From Chryseobacterium sp. 6424 (lineage in GTDB: Bacteria > Bacteroidota > Bacteroidia > Flavobacteriales > Weeksellaceae), in NCBI RefSeq assembly GCF_003692615.1, contig NZ_CP023540.1, positions 1,674,001-1,738,000 of the forward strand: a stretch of 64,000 nucleotides of DNA. Reading direction: 5' to 3'. Below the pieces are notes generated by a model that was not told the DNA's origin, made no database searches, and saw only the letters and a program-made list of their open reading frames with translations. Numbering within the stretch: position 1 is the stretch's first letter; each line of letters begins with the position of its first letter. Below, one piece after another: positions 27,096 to 36,706 of the stretch. Position numbers and translations under genes: made by a program.

Positions 27096-29908
27096 TTAAT
27101 GCGCTTCTAGCCAATGGTCGCCGACACCAACTTCTACCAACAACGGAACTTTGGTTTCAAAAGCAGATTCCATTTCAGTTTTTATAAGGTCCGTTGCGGT
27201 GTTTACCTCTTCCAGCGGAGTTTCAAAAACCAATTCGTCGTGTACCTGAAGCAGCATTTTGGTCTGTAAATTCAGTTCGGTTATTTTACGGTCGATCTTT
27301 ATCATGGCCAGTTTTATTACATCCGCCGCACTGCCTTGTATTGGGGCATTTACGGCATTTCTTTCGGCGTGGGCTTTTACTACAAAATTACCGGAATTAA
27401 TATCTTTTAAATGACGTTTGCGCTGCAAAATAGTTTCCACATAACCCAAATCCTGCGCTTTCTTTACCTGTTCCGTCATGTACTGCTTAAGCCGCGGATA
27501 GGTTTCGAAATAAGCCTCAATCATCTGTTTAGCTTTACTCCGTGAAAGACCGGTCTGCTCGGCCAGCGCAAAAGCGCCTTGCCCGTAAATGATCCCGAAA
27601 TTAACGGTTTTCGCCTGGCTGCGCTGTGTTTTATTCACTTCTTCAATGGGAATATTAAACAGTTTTGAAGCCGTGGAAGCGTGAATATCTTCCCCATTCT
27701 GGAAAGCCTGGATCATGTTCTCCTCATGGGAAATTTCGGCAATCAGCCTTAGTTCAATCTGCGAATAATCCGCCGAAATAATTTTGTGCCCGGGAGCTGC
27801 GACGAAGGCACCGCGAATCTGCTGTCCGCGCTCTGTACGGATGGGGATGTTCTGCAAATTGGGATTCACAGAAGCTAAACGGCCTGTGGCAGCGGTGGTT
27901 TGCGAAAAATTGGTGTGTACCCGCTGGGTATCTTTGTCAATCTGCAATGGCAGCGCGTCCACATAAGTAGATTTTAATTTCTGATATGTACGGTATTCTA
28001 AAATATGCGCGATGATCTCGTGTTTTGGCGCGAGTTTCTGTAGAATATCTTCGGAGGTGGCGTACTGGCCGGTTTTTGTTTTCTTGGCTTTAGGATCAAG
28101 CTGTAATTTCTCGAACAGAATTTCGCCCAATTGTCGCGGAGAATTGATATTAAACGCTTCCCCAGAAAGTTCAAAAATAGATTTTTCGAGGTTTCTAAGG
28201 TCGTTTTCAAGATCTTTACTTTCCTGCTCGAGCCAGTCCTTGTCGAGCGAGATGCCTTCAAGTTCCATCTTAGCCAATACTGTCATCAAAGGCATTTCCA
28301 CTTCATGAAAAAGTTTCCCGAGGTTTTCTTTTTCTAATTGCGGGGCAAATATTTCATAAAGCTGCCAGGTAATATCAGCATCCTCTGCCGCGTATTTGGT
28401 TTGTTCTTCCAATGAAAGATCCCGGAAAGTGAGCTGGTTCTTGCCTTTTTTACCGATTAAAGATTCCAGCGCTAGGGGTTTATAATTCAGGTAAACTTCT
28501 GAAAGATAATCCATCAGATGCCGCCCATCAGGATTTAGCAGGTAATGGGCAATCATGGTATCGAACAAACTGCCTGCGAGCGTAATGCCGTATTGCTGAA
28601 GCACTTTGTAATCAAATTTTAGGTTATGGGCGATTTTCACGACTGTTTCGTCCTCAAAGAACGGCCGGAAAATCTCAAGTGTGGTTTTCACTTCCTCTTC
28701 CTCGCCGGATAGCGGTACAAAATAAGCGAATCCCTTTTTGTAGCAAAAACTTAAGCCTACAAGTTCGGTTTCCATCTCGTTTAAGGTGGTAGTTTCCGTA
28801 TCGAACGCTACGGCAGGCTGTCGCCGAAGATTAGAGACCAGTATGCGCTGTGCCTTTGGACTGTCAATGTATTGGTAAAGTATATCGTGATCATCGATTG
28901 TGGATTTGGTTTGGGTCGCGTGATCGAGTTCTTCAAAATTAGCAAACAAGTCAAGTTGTTGTGGCGATTTATCCGTTACTTTTGCGAGTTGCTGTGGCGC
29001 CGCCAGCGTTGGGGTAGCCGGTGCAAAGGCGCGGTAAAGATTCTCATAAAGCCGACGAAACTCCAGTTCATCAAAGACGGCTTTTACACCCTCAAAATCG
29101 GGTGTTTCGAGGTCATATTGCTCTTGGTGGAATTCTATCGGAGCATCACAAATAATGGTAGCGAGTTTTTTAGACATGATGCCACGTTCGGCGCTTGCTT
29201 CTATTTTTTCGCGTAGTTTACCCTTTATTTCATGGGTATTGGCAAGCAGGTTTTCGATGCTGCCGTATTCTTTCAGGAATTTTTTTGCGGTTTTCTCGCC
29301 TACACCGTCCAGGCCGGGGATGTTATCTACAGAATCGCCCATCATGGCCAGAAAATCTATGACCTGTTTAGGATTTTCGATTTCGTACTTCTCTTTAACT
29401 TCTTCCACACCAAGGATGGTGAATTCTGCACCTTTAAGGCCTGGCTTGTAGATTTTAATTTTTTCGGTCACCAGTGCGCAAAATCTTTGTCTGGCGTTAC
29501 CATGAACGTTGTATAGCCTTCCTTCTCTGCTTTACAGGCGATGGTGCCAATGACGTCATCAGCCTCGTAGCCTTCCACGCCAAGAATGGGCACATGCATG
29601 GCCTTCAAAATACGGTGGATATAAGGTATCGCCAATTGGATGGCTTCTGGAGTTTCGTTACGGTTGGCTTTATATTCCGCGAAATCTACTGTGCGGACGC
29701 TGGCCTGTCCTACATCAAAAACAACGGCCAAATGTGTAGGCTTTTCGCGGCGGATAAGTTCGATAAGCGAATTGGTGAAGCCAAAAATGGCAGAGGTGTC
29801 TTTGCCGTCGCTGGTGATTCTGGGGCTGCGGATAAGCGCGTAATACCCACGGAAAATCATCGCATACGCGTCGATGAGGAAAAGCCTTTTGTCTTGGTTG
29901 TCTTGCAT
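27096..29908 (-). pseudogene. polA: DNA polymerase I, interrupted by a one-base deletion
   Basis: The full gene spans 2813 bases, one short of 938 codons. Frame one (29908 to 29468) encodes the start of the 5' nuclease domain (LFLIDAYAMIFRGYYAL through VTPDKDFAHW then stop). Frame two (29471 to 27096) continues exactly where homologues do (VTEKIKIYKPGLKG), then the helix-hairpin-helix, the 3'-5' exonuclease (AVAFDTETTTL, KFDYKVL, EDADIT) and polymerase motifs DYSQIELRLIAE, RSQAKTVNFGIIYGQG and QVHDELVFE. One base is missing near 29474/29475, where a CAG- or CAA-CTG-GTG reading is expected. All other residues look intact, so a sequence error is likely. The first stop and a GTG in frame two overlap as GTGA, so coupled translation of two pieces is also possible. 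Confidence 0.9.
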
Positions 29909-29913
29909 GATAG

Positions 29914-29921
29914 CAAAGATA
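29914..29921 (-). promoter_or_regulatory. -7 promoter element of polA
   Basis: TATCTTTG on the minus strand, with only 5 bases between its G and the polA ATG at 29908. A transcript starting at the usual distance would have a leader of 0-2 bases. Confidence 0.6.
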
Positions 29922-29966
29922 ATATTTTTAAAGATTAGAAACAGTGGCGAACCTGTCGCCAACAAA

Positions 29967-29994
29967 AAAACCGCTTTCTTTTGAAAGCGGTTTT
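29967..29994 (-). terminator. Terminator downstream of the T9SS cargo gene
   Basis: AAAACCGCTTTC (29967-29978) and GAAAGCGGTTTT (29983-29994) form a perfect 12-bp stem with loop TTTT. On the minus strand a T run follows. It serves the gene ending at 30014. Confidence 0.9.
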
Positions 29995-30013
29995 GTACCT
30001 ATTGATAAGCTGA

Positions 30014-30856
30014 TTATTGTTTGATGATTTTTTGTGAAACAGTTTGTCCGTTTACATCACCAGTGATGATATACATTCCTTTGTTTAAAGAAGATACATC
30101 AAGGCTTGTCCCCTCTGTTACTGCTGCTGACTTTACTACTTGTCCGTTTGCATTAACGATGTTCACGTTTGCTTTTGCACCAAAAACTATGGCATTATTA
30201 ACAATCGTATTTTTCACAAGTTTTACTTTAGATCCATTTACGTCAGATACTGATAAATTAGAATCATCAACATTACCAGTAATGACCACATCATCAACGC
30301 TAAAGGTACCGGTTGTTGCTTCAGCACCATAGAAATAAAAACGGAAAGTTACAGCACCTGCTTGATTTGTAATGGCAGGCGTAACAGTAGAACCATTTTG
30401 GCCAGTACTGATGTCATTTACATAATGAAACTGGTTTGTTGGCACTACCTCCAATTCTGCATTTGCAGGAACAATACTTGCAGGAAGGTTAGCTGCATAA
30501 CCGTCAACGCTTGATCTTACTGCATAATATCTTGGTCCGGTCCCAGATCTTTGTGCACGGAAAGTAATAGAAGATACATCTAAATAATATCCAGCAGCTG
30601 GCGTCACTGTAACCTGCAAATATTTGCTGGTATCAAGCACACCCGCAGTTGGAGCACCTTCATGAGTAAATCTATTTCCAGTAGCAGTTTGGGTATACCC
30701 TACCGATGTAAAGGCAGAAGCCGTATAGTTAGAACCCGTAGTTACCGCTGTTGTAACAGGAGGAGTTCCCGCGAAAGCATACGTTGCTGTGAAAGCCTGT
30801 GCGCTAACTGTAGCAGAGACAGCAATTGCTGCCAATAAAGAATAGAATTTTTTCAT
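30014..30856 (-). CDS. Secreted protein with T9SS type A sorting domain
   Basis: A 280-residue secreted protein. It has a signal peptide (MKKFYSLLAAIAVSATVSAQ) and a C-terminal type A sorting domain: VKLVKNTIVNNAIVF, VNIVNANGQVVKSA, DVSSLNKGMYIITG and the terminal VSQKIIKQ. The middle (about 20-200) is Ser/Thr-rich and beta-like, with VTPAAGYYLDVSSITFRAQRSG and TGTFSVDDVVITG, like lectin or cell-surface beta-sandwich modules. I cannot name an enzymatic domain. Outer-membrane secretion followed by surface attachment or release is expected from the sorting domain. It has its own promoter element and terminator. Confidence 0.9.
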   Translation of the reverse strand: MKKFYSLLAAIAVSATVSAQAFTATYAFAGTPPVTTAVTTGSNYTASAFTSVGYTQTATGNRFTHEGAPTAGVLDTSKYLQVTVTPAAGYYLDVSSITFRAQRSGTGPRYYAVRSSVDGYAANLPASIVPANAELEVVPTNQFHYVNDISTGQNGSTVTPAITNQAGAVTFRFYFYGAEATTGTFSVDDVVITGNVDDSNLSVSDVNGSKVKLVKNTIVNNAIVFGAKANVNIVNANGQVVKSAAVTEGTSLDVSSLNKGMYIITGDVNGQTVSQKIIKQ

Positions 30857-30888
30857 AACTGAAATTTTTAAATTAATAATTTATTTCT

Positions 30889-30896
30889 CAAAATTA
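30889..30896 (-). promoter_or_regulatory. -7 promoter element of the T9SS cargo gene
   Basis: TAATTTTG on the minus strand; leader of about 29 bases to the ATG at 30856. Confidence 0.55.
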
Positions 30897-30940
30897 CAAA
30901 TAATTTTAGAAATCGCATAACAATGATGTTAAATTACCGT

Positions 30941-30948
30941 TAAATTTG
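30941..30948 (+). promoter_or_regulatory. -7 promoter element of the large outer-membrane protein gene
   Basis: TAAATTTG; leader of about 53 bases to the TTG start at 31005. It is divergent from the T9SS cargo promoter 45 bases away. Confidence 0.58.
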
Positions 30949-31004
30949 CACCCACGTTTACAAAGGTCTGTTAGAAATTACTGTGGCACTTTGCATTAAT
31001 CACC

Positions 31005-34000
31005 TTGAACCGAAATTTACTTTTTCTTGTCTGTCTCTTCTCTGCCTGGTGTTCTATAAATGCCCAGATATTTGAATGGCAAAACCCTAACCTGCGCGAT
31101 TCGGTTCGTCATCAGCAAGATTCTGTTTTGGCCGCCAAAATAAATACCGAACTCTTTAGCCGAGACACTTTAGATTTTGTACGCACACCCGGCCGCATCG
31201 TGGTAGATGAAGGCATTCTGGTTAAAAATCCGCGTGCGAAAATTCTGGGGGATCTCAATTCTAAAGGATCTATCGTGCGTGGGATTACTTTTGGCAATAA
31301 CCAGGGACAAAGCGTACAAAGCTCAATGGATTTACAGATCACCGGTAAACTGTCGAAGGATGTATCGGTTTTGGCTTCCATTTCAGATCATAATTTACCC
31401 ATTCAGGCCGATGGTTACACGCAAACGCTGGAAGAATTTGATAAGATCTATATACAGCTGAATATCAAAGACCAATCCGTACTACGCGCCGGCCATCTGG
31501 ATCTTTTAGATGAAAATACGTTCTTCGGCCGCTACCAGCGCAGAAGCATGGGGTTGCAATACCACACTTTGTTCGGACAAGACCACAAAACTTATATAGA
31601 TGTTTCCGCAGGTGTCGCCCGAAGCGAGTTCCACAGGGTACGTTTTCAGGGAATTGAGGGCAACCAGGGTCCTTACCGCCTCAATGGTAAAAACGGCGAG
31701 CAGTTCATTACCATCATTTCCGGCTCTGAGCAAGTGTATATTGACGGAATTTTGATGAAACGTGGTGAAAACCAAGATTATACCATTAATTATAACACCG
31801 GTGAAGTCACTTTCACCAGTTACAGACCAATATTTAAACAAAACAACATTAATATTTCCTACAATTACACGAACAGAAATTATACCCGTTTTTTGGTCAC
31901 AGGCGGACTTCGACATGAGCGTGCGAAAGCGAGATACGGCTTCAGCTGGTTTATGGAAAACGACAATAGAAACGCACCGCTTTCCCTTAATCTAAGCAAA
32001 GAAGAAGAGCAGATCCTGGCAGCTGCGGGCAACAATCCCGACCTGATGTACGCGCCAAGCGGAACGGTGGCGGAATATGATGTGAATAAAATTCTTTACC
32101 AACGCATTGAAAATATAAACGGTCATTATTACGAATTCTCTACCGACCAAAACCAAACGCTGTATCAGGTGGCTTTTACCTATTTTGGTGAAAACATGGG
32201 TGATTACCGACTGAAACAGACCACCAATAATGGCCGCGTCTTTGAATATGCAGGGCCAAATATGGGCAACTATAAGGCAGTCCGTAAGTTACCAGCGCCG
32301 CAAAAAACGCAGGTTTTCTCCGCCAACTCCGAATTTTTGCTTAAAGAAGGGAAAATTGGCGCGGATGTTTCGCTCAGCAATTTCGATATCAATCTTTTCT
32401 CGTCTAAAGATGCTGATGAAAACATTGGTTATGCCGGCCGTATCTTTGGTTATAAAACCTTTACCAGCCGTAACTGGCGCGGCACGCCAGCTTTTGAATA
32501 TCAACACATCAATTCGCGTTTTCATATTCTCGACCGCATCAATGAAGTTGATTTTTCACGGGATTTCAATTTGCCGCAAGAGTTTAACCAGATCACCCAA
32601 AACCGGCTGATTTTCAGTTTCCTGAATCAGTGGAATAACAAATCTTTCGTTAATTATAAAATGAATTATCTGGATGAGCAGCGAAATTATACGGGCTTTA
32701 AAAACGAGTTTGATTTTGGCTGGTTTCGTGGTAAGTTCACCACCAAAGGAAACATTTCTTATCTTGATACGAAGGGCGTGGTGCAGGACACCAAATTTGC
32801 ACGGGGCAACGTAACGTCTGCGTATCAGACGCGCAAAGGCAACTGGGCGATCGGCGCTGCGATGGAGCATAATGTTAAAAATTTCCGTGAGATCAATCAG
32901 CTGGATGTCACCAGTTTCAGTTGGAAAGAAATCTTCATTGAGAAAAAAATAGCAGATTCGGCACGCACCAAATTTTTAACGAGAATGTATTTCCGTGATA
33001 ACGATTCGGTACGTAATAATTCGCTTACAGATATGAACCATATTATAGGAATCGTAGCCGAAAGCCAATTAATAAAGACCGAAAAAACCACGCTGAACGC
33101 GCTTGTGCATTACCGGAAATTCTTTTATCAGCAACAAGATTTGGCCCATCAGTTTAACCAGGATTTTGTGGTGGGAAACATTTTGTACAATCAGCAATTG
33201 TTCCGTAACGGCATGCGTTTACAGGCATTTTATGAACTCGGGAACGGCCAGGAAGCGCAGCGCGAATTTCAGTACCTGAAAGTAACGGATGGGCAGGGAA
33301 TCTATAAATGGACGGATTATAACAATGACGGCATACAACAGATCGATGAATTTGAAACCGCTGAATATACCGATTTGGCGCAATACATCAGGGTTTATAC
33401 CAATACCGTTAATTATTTACCCTCTAATAAAAACAAACTGCAGCTGGCACTTTTCATAAATCCTTCGGTCATATTCAATTCTGAAAATAAGTTCCTTAAA
33501 CGATGGAATTTTAATATTTCTGTCAATTCGCAGAATTCATTTTTCAAAAAAGACCGAATCTTGGTTTTGAATCCATTTGAAAAAAATGAAGATCAGATCC
33601 TGAAAAACCAAAACATCCTGGCTTCAGCACAGTTTAACCCAACAGATCAATCGGGCTGGCAGAGCAGCTATCGGTTTATCGACAATCAAAACCTAATCAA
33701 CGCCAATTTCAGTAATGAAGAGCGCTCACAGCAGTCTCACTTCCTTAATGTGGGCTATTGGTTCAGCAAAGATTTACGTGTGGATTGGGAAAATGCGGTG
33801 CACCATATCGAAAATGCCTCAAAGCTTTTCAGTTCCCGCGATTATACACTGAACAATCTCGAAACCCGCCCGAAAGTCATATATAAATTCACGCAGGCTT
33901 TGCAGGCAGAATTTTCGTCGGCGTTTCGACAAAAAAGCAGAACGGACGGCGAAGAGTTCCTTAAAACAATGGATTTAAGCGGCAGTTTGCAGTGGGATTA

Positions 34001-34241
34001 TAAGAAAACGTCGGTACGTGGCAACTTTTCGTTTATCAATAATGATTTTACGGGCAACAGTTTTTCCATTGTCGGCAACCAGATGCTCGATGGTCTGAAA
34101 CCGGGGAAGAACCAGGTTTGGTCGCTGTTTTTACAGCAAAGTCTCAATTCATTCATTCAGCTGAATGTGAATTATGAAGGCCGAAATTCCGGCGAGCGCA
34201 CCATCCACATCGGATCGATGCAGGTGAGAGCCAGTTTCTAG
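31005..34241 (+). CDS. Large outer-membrane beta-barrel-type protein, function unknown
   Basis: A 1078-residue exported protein. TTG at 31005 is the start because it begins a good signal peptide (NRNLLFLVCLFSAWCSINAQ) and no ATG is near. Residues about 80-300 carry GDLNSKGSIVRGITFGNNQ and YIDGILMKRGENQDYTINY followed by NTGEVTFTSYRPI, a pattern I associate with SprA-like and related Bacteroidetes surface proteins. The remainder is a long series of alternating aromatic and polar beta-strand-like stretches, consistent with a large barrel. It ends in a typical outer-membrane terminal strand (MQVRASF, with C-terminal Phe). No adjacent partner explains its role. Confidence 0.72.
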   Translation: MNRNLLFLVCLFSAWCSINAQIFEWQNPNLRDSVRHQQDSVLAAKINTELFSRDTLDFVRTPGRIVVDEGILVKNPRAKILGDLNSKGSIVRGITFGNNQGQSVQSSMDLQITGKLSKDVSVLASISDHNLPIQADGYTQTLEEFDKIYIQLNIKDQSVLRAGHLDLLDENTFFGRYQRRSMGLQYHTLFGQDHKTYIDVSAGVARSEFHRVRFQGIEGNQGPYRLNGKNGEQFITIISGSEQVYIDGILMKRGENQDYTINYNTGEVTFTSYRPIFKQNNINISYNYTNRNYTRFLVTGGLRHERAKARYGFSWFMENDNRNAPLSLNLSKEEEQILAAAGNNPDLMYAPSGTVAEYDVNKILYQRIENINGHYYEFSTDQNQTLYQVAFTYFGENMGDYRLKQTTNNGRVFEYAGPNMGNYKAVRKLPAPQKTQVFSANSEFLLKEGKIGADVSLSNFDINLFSSKDADENIGYAGRIFGYKTFTSRNWRGTPAFEYQHINSRFHILDRINEVDFSRDFNLPQEFNQITQNRLIFSFLNQWNNKSFVNYKMNYLDEQRNYTGFKNEFDFGWFRGKFTTKGNISYLDTKGVVQDTKFARGNVTSAYQTRKGNWAIGAAMEHNVKNFREINQLDVTSFSWKEIFIEKKIADSARTKFLTRMYFRDNDSVRNNSLTDMNHIIGIVAESQLIKTEKTTLNALVHYRKFFYQQQDLAHQFNQDFVVGNILYNQQLFRNGMRLQAFYELGNGQEAQREFQYLKVTDGQGIYKWTDYNNDGIQQIDEFETAEYTDLAQYIRVYTNTVNYLPSNKNKLQLALFINPSVIFNSENKFLKRWNFNISVNSQNSFFKKDRILVLNPFEKNEDQILKNQNILASAQFNPTDQSGWQSSYRFIDNQNLINANFSNEERSQQSHFLNVGYWFSKDLRVDWENAVHHIENASKLFSSRDYTLNNLETRPKVIYKFTQALQAEFSSAFRQKSRTDGEEFLKTMDLSGSLQWDYKKTSVRGNFSFINNDFTGNSFSIVGNQMLDGLKPGKNQVWSLFLQQSLNSFIQLNVNYEGRNSGERTIHIGSMQVRASF

Positions 34242-34257
34242 ACCTCTAATTTTTACA

Positions 34258-35454
34258 TTAATCTGGGTAGATTACGTATTTTGCCCGGATTTTCTCGAAA
34301 GATGCCAGATCTTTTTGCCAGGATTTTTTAATTTCCTTGGCAGATTTCCCTGCGATCATTTGTTTTCGGAGTTCATCCGAACCGGCAAGTTTATCAAAAA
34401 ACAGATTCTTTAAAAAGAAATCCTGCGTAGGATTTTTATAATTTTTGTAAGCTTTCAGCAGCCATTCAATATTCAGGCTTCGTAATTCTCCCTGATTATC
34501 GGAAAGGTTTTCGCCATAACATAATTGACCGTTGAGGAAAGGATCTTTCGCGCCGTAGTTGGGTTTTGGCGTAAACTTGTAGGGCAAATCTTTTGTCCAC
34601 GGACTACCGTAGATCTGGAAAGGGAGCGGTGTCCCACGTCCTACGGAAACCTGGGTGCCTTCAAAAAAACATAAACTCGGGTACAGATTTATTGACTGGT
34701 CATTCGGTAAATTAGGCGAAGGCTTATCCGACACGCCGTACCGTTTTGTCTTGTGATAATTCTGCATCGGAATTAAGGTATATTTCGCCTGTACACCGTT
34801 CTTCAGCCACTTTTCACCGTTCACCATTTTTCCGTATTCGCCAATTGTAAGCCCATACACGACAGGGACCGGATGCATCCCTACAAAACTCGTCCAGCGT
34901 TGCTTTAGTACAGGCCCATCAATATAACCGTCGTGCGGATTCGGGCGGTCAAGCACCATCACTTCTACCCCGTTTTCGGCCGCGGCTTCCATCACATATG
35001 TCAAGGTCGAAATATAGGTATAAAACCGAACGCCAACATCCTGAATATCAAACAAAATGATATCAACATCCTTCAGTTGTGTTGCCTTCGGCTTTTTGTT
35101 GGCTCCGTACAATGAGATGATGGGAATGCCTGTTTTGGCATCGGTACCGTTTTTTACATGTTCGCCTGCATCGGCATCACCACGAAAACCATGTTCCGGC
35201 GCGAAAATGGATTTGATGCTTATGTTCTCTGAAATCAGAAAATCCACGAGAAACGTACGGTCGGCCCGCAAACCTGTCTGGTTGGTCACTACAGCGATGG
35301 TTTTTCCTTTCAGCAAAGGCAAATACAGTTCGTGACGATCGGCTCCTGTTTTAAAACCATTATAATCAATGTCTTGCGCATAATTCAATTGGTAAAACCC
35401 GAAATAAATTAGCACAATCAACAGTAAATCTTTAATTTTGGCGATTAAATCCAT
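34258..35454 (-). CDS. DUF1343 / NamZ-like exo-beta-N-acetylmuramidase
   Basis: A 398-residue exported protein with a hydrophobic signal (DLIAKIKDLLLIVLIYFGFY, ending near NYAQ). The DUF1343 family includes NamZ, which releases terminal MurNAc from peptidoglycan fragments. Conserved blocks visible: LKGKTIAVVTNQTGL, APEHGFRGDADAGEHV, SLYGANKKP, ILFDIQDVGVRFYTYISTL and MVLDRPNPHDGYIDGP. The frame is open for 71 codons upstream but the ATG at 35454 is chosen for the signal peptide and because the promoter element at 35500-35507 lies just upstream. The start is 4 bases from the divergent permease start. Confidence 0.88.
   Translation of the reverse strand: MDLIAKIKDLLLIVLIYFGFYQLNYAQDIDYNGFKTGADRHELYLPLLKGKTIAVVTNQTGLRADRTFLVDFLISENISIKSIFAPEHGFRGDADAGEHVKNGTDAKTGIPIISLYGANKKPKATQLKDVDIILFDIQDVGVRFYTYISTLTYVMEAAAENGVEVMVLDRPNPHDGYIDGPVLKQRWTSFVGMHPVPVVYGLTIGEYGKMVNGEKWLKNGVQAKYTLIPMQNYHKTKRYGVSDKPSPNLPNDQSINLYPSLCFFEGTQVSVGRGTPLPFQIYGSPWTKDLPYKFTPKPNYGAKDPFLNGQLCYGENLSDNQGELRSLNIEWLLKAYKNYKNPTQDFFLKNLFFDKLAGSDELRKQMIAGKSAKEIKKSWQKDLASFEKIRAKYVIYPD
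35433..35440 (+). promoter_or_regulatory. -7 promoter element of the ABC permease gene, inside the NamZ-like coding sequence
   Basis: TAATTTTG fits TAnnTTTG. Transcription near 35444 would give a 15-base leader to the TTG at 35459, and rules out the TTG at 35438, which overlaps the element. Confidence 0.58.
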
Positions 35455-35458
35455 CGGT

Positions 35459-36688
35459 TTGAAATTTCCGTTATATTTTTCTAAAAAAATAGCATTTTCC
35501 AAAGATAATAAAAATAACCTCTCAAGGATTATTGTCTTTATCGGTCGGCTTTCGGTAGCCCTTGGCGTTATTGTTTCGCTGATTACGGTTTCCACAGGTT
35601 TGGGATCGAAAAGGGCTATAAAAGAACGAATGGCGGATTTTTCGGGGCACATCTCCATTAAATCCAAACAGTCGAATAATTCTTATAACTCATCGGTGCT
35701 TCAGACAGAAGGTCTTCAGCTCGCGAAAATAAAGGATATACCAGCAGTCGCAGGCACACAGAAATTTGTTTCCGTAAGCGGGATTATGCGCAATGAGCAC
35801 AATTTTGCAGGCATTATCTTTAAAGGTGTCGGGAAGGATTTTGACAGTGAACGCTTCAAGAAATTTTTAATTAAGGGAAACACGCCAAAAATTACAGAAG
35901 ATGGTTATAACAACAGCATCTGTATTTCCGAAAAAATAGCAAAAGACCTTCATTTGGGCGTGAAGGACAGCATTGTCGCAGTGTTTTCCAAGGAAAGCCA
36001 AAGTCCGCTGTACCGGAAGTTCGAGGTTGTGGGAATCTATAAAACGGACATCAAGATGATTGATGACCTTTTTGTAATTGGTGACATCAACCATGCCCGG
36101 AAAATACAGGGGATGCAGAAAGGAGAATCGGGCGGCATTGATGTTTTCTTGAAAAACATTGATAATATAGATGAAGAAACCCCCATGATCGACCGCCTGG
36201 CCGGCTACCAGAATTACACATTGAAAGCGACGGATGAATATCCGCAGATCATGGATTTTATCGCCATTTTCGATACCAACATCGTACTCATCATCAGCAT
36301 CATGCTGATTGTAGTCATCATTAACATTGTGATGGTGTTGCTCATTTTAATCATTGAAAGAACCAACTCCATCGGTATGCTGAAAACACTGGGCGCTACC
36401 AACCGGCAGATCCAGGCGATTTTCATCAATTACACCTTGTTGATCATGATTCCGGGACTGATTTTCGGGAACCTTATTGGTGTCAGCTTTTTATTATTAC
36501 AGAAATACTTTGGCCTTATACAGCTGAATCCGGAAAATTATTACTTAAGCGTAGTACCGGTTGACCTTAACATTCTGCATATGGTAAGTATTTCTCTCGG
36601 GATTCTGCTGGTGGCGGCGATAGCACTGATTCTCCCCAGCTATCTGATCAGTAAAATTTCTCCCGTAAAATCCATTAAATATACTTAG
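35459..36688 (+). CDS. ABC transporter permease, FtsX/LolC-E family
   Basis: About 409 residues from the TTG at 35459. There is no ATG at the front; this start gives LKFPLYFSKKIAF, the usual flavobacterial beginning. A first membrane segment at about 26-45 (IIVFIGRLSVALGVIVSLITV) is followed by a large periplasmic domain and three C-terminal membrane segments (about 275-400) with IIERTNSIGMLKTLGATNRQIQ, the FtsX hallmark. This is the LolC/LolE topology, which extracts lipoproteins from the inner membrane together with the LolD ATPase. No ATPase gene is adjacent. The cysteine-synthase-like gene follows after 18 bases. Confidence 0.88.
   Translation: MKFPLYFSKKIAFSKDNKNNLSRIIVFIGRLSVALGVIVSLITVSTGLGSKRAIKERMADFSGHISIKSKQSNNSYNSSVLQTEGLQLAKIKDIPAVAGTQKFVSVSGIMRNEHNFAGIIFKGVGKDFDSERFKKFLIKGNTPKITEDGYNNSICISEKIAKDLHLGVKDSIVAVFSKESQSPLYRKFEVVGIYKTDIKMIDDLFVIGDINHARKIQGMQKGESGGIDVFLKNIDNIDEETPMIDRLAGYQNYTLKATDEYPQIMDFIAIFDTNIVLIISIMLIVVIINIVMVLLILIIERTNSIGMLKTLGATNRQIQAIFINYTLLIMIPGLIFGNLIGVSFLLLQKYFGLIQLNPENYYLSVVPVDLNILHMVSISLGILLVAAIALILPSYLISKISPVKSIKYT
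35500..35507 (-). promoter_or_regulatory. -7 promoter element of the NamZ-like gene, inside the permease coding sequence
   Basis: TATCTTTG on the minus strand; leader of about 42 bases to the ATG at 35454. It lies within codons 14-17 of the divergent permease gene. Confidence 0.58.
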
Positions 36689-36706
36689 AATAATATATCA
36701 ACATTT

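Noticed and set aside
27096..29471. Programmed ribosomal frameshift in polA
   Set aside because: No slippery run of bases at the junction and no known polA frameshifting; a sequencing error or mutation explains it better.
35438..35458. Earlier TTG start for the ABC permease at 35438
   Set aside because: It overlaps the -7 promoter element at 35433-35440, so it would precede the transcription start.
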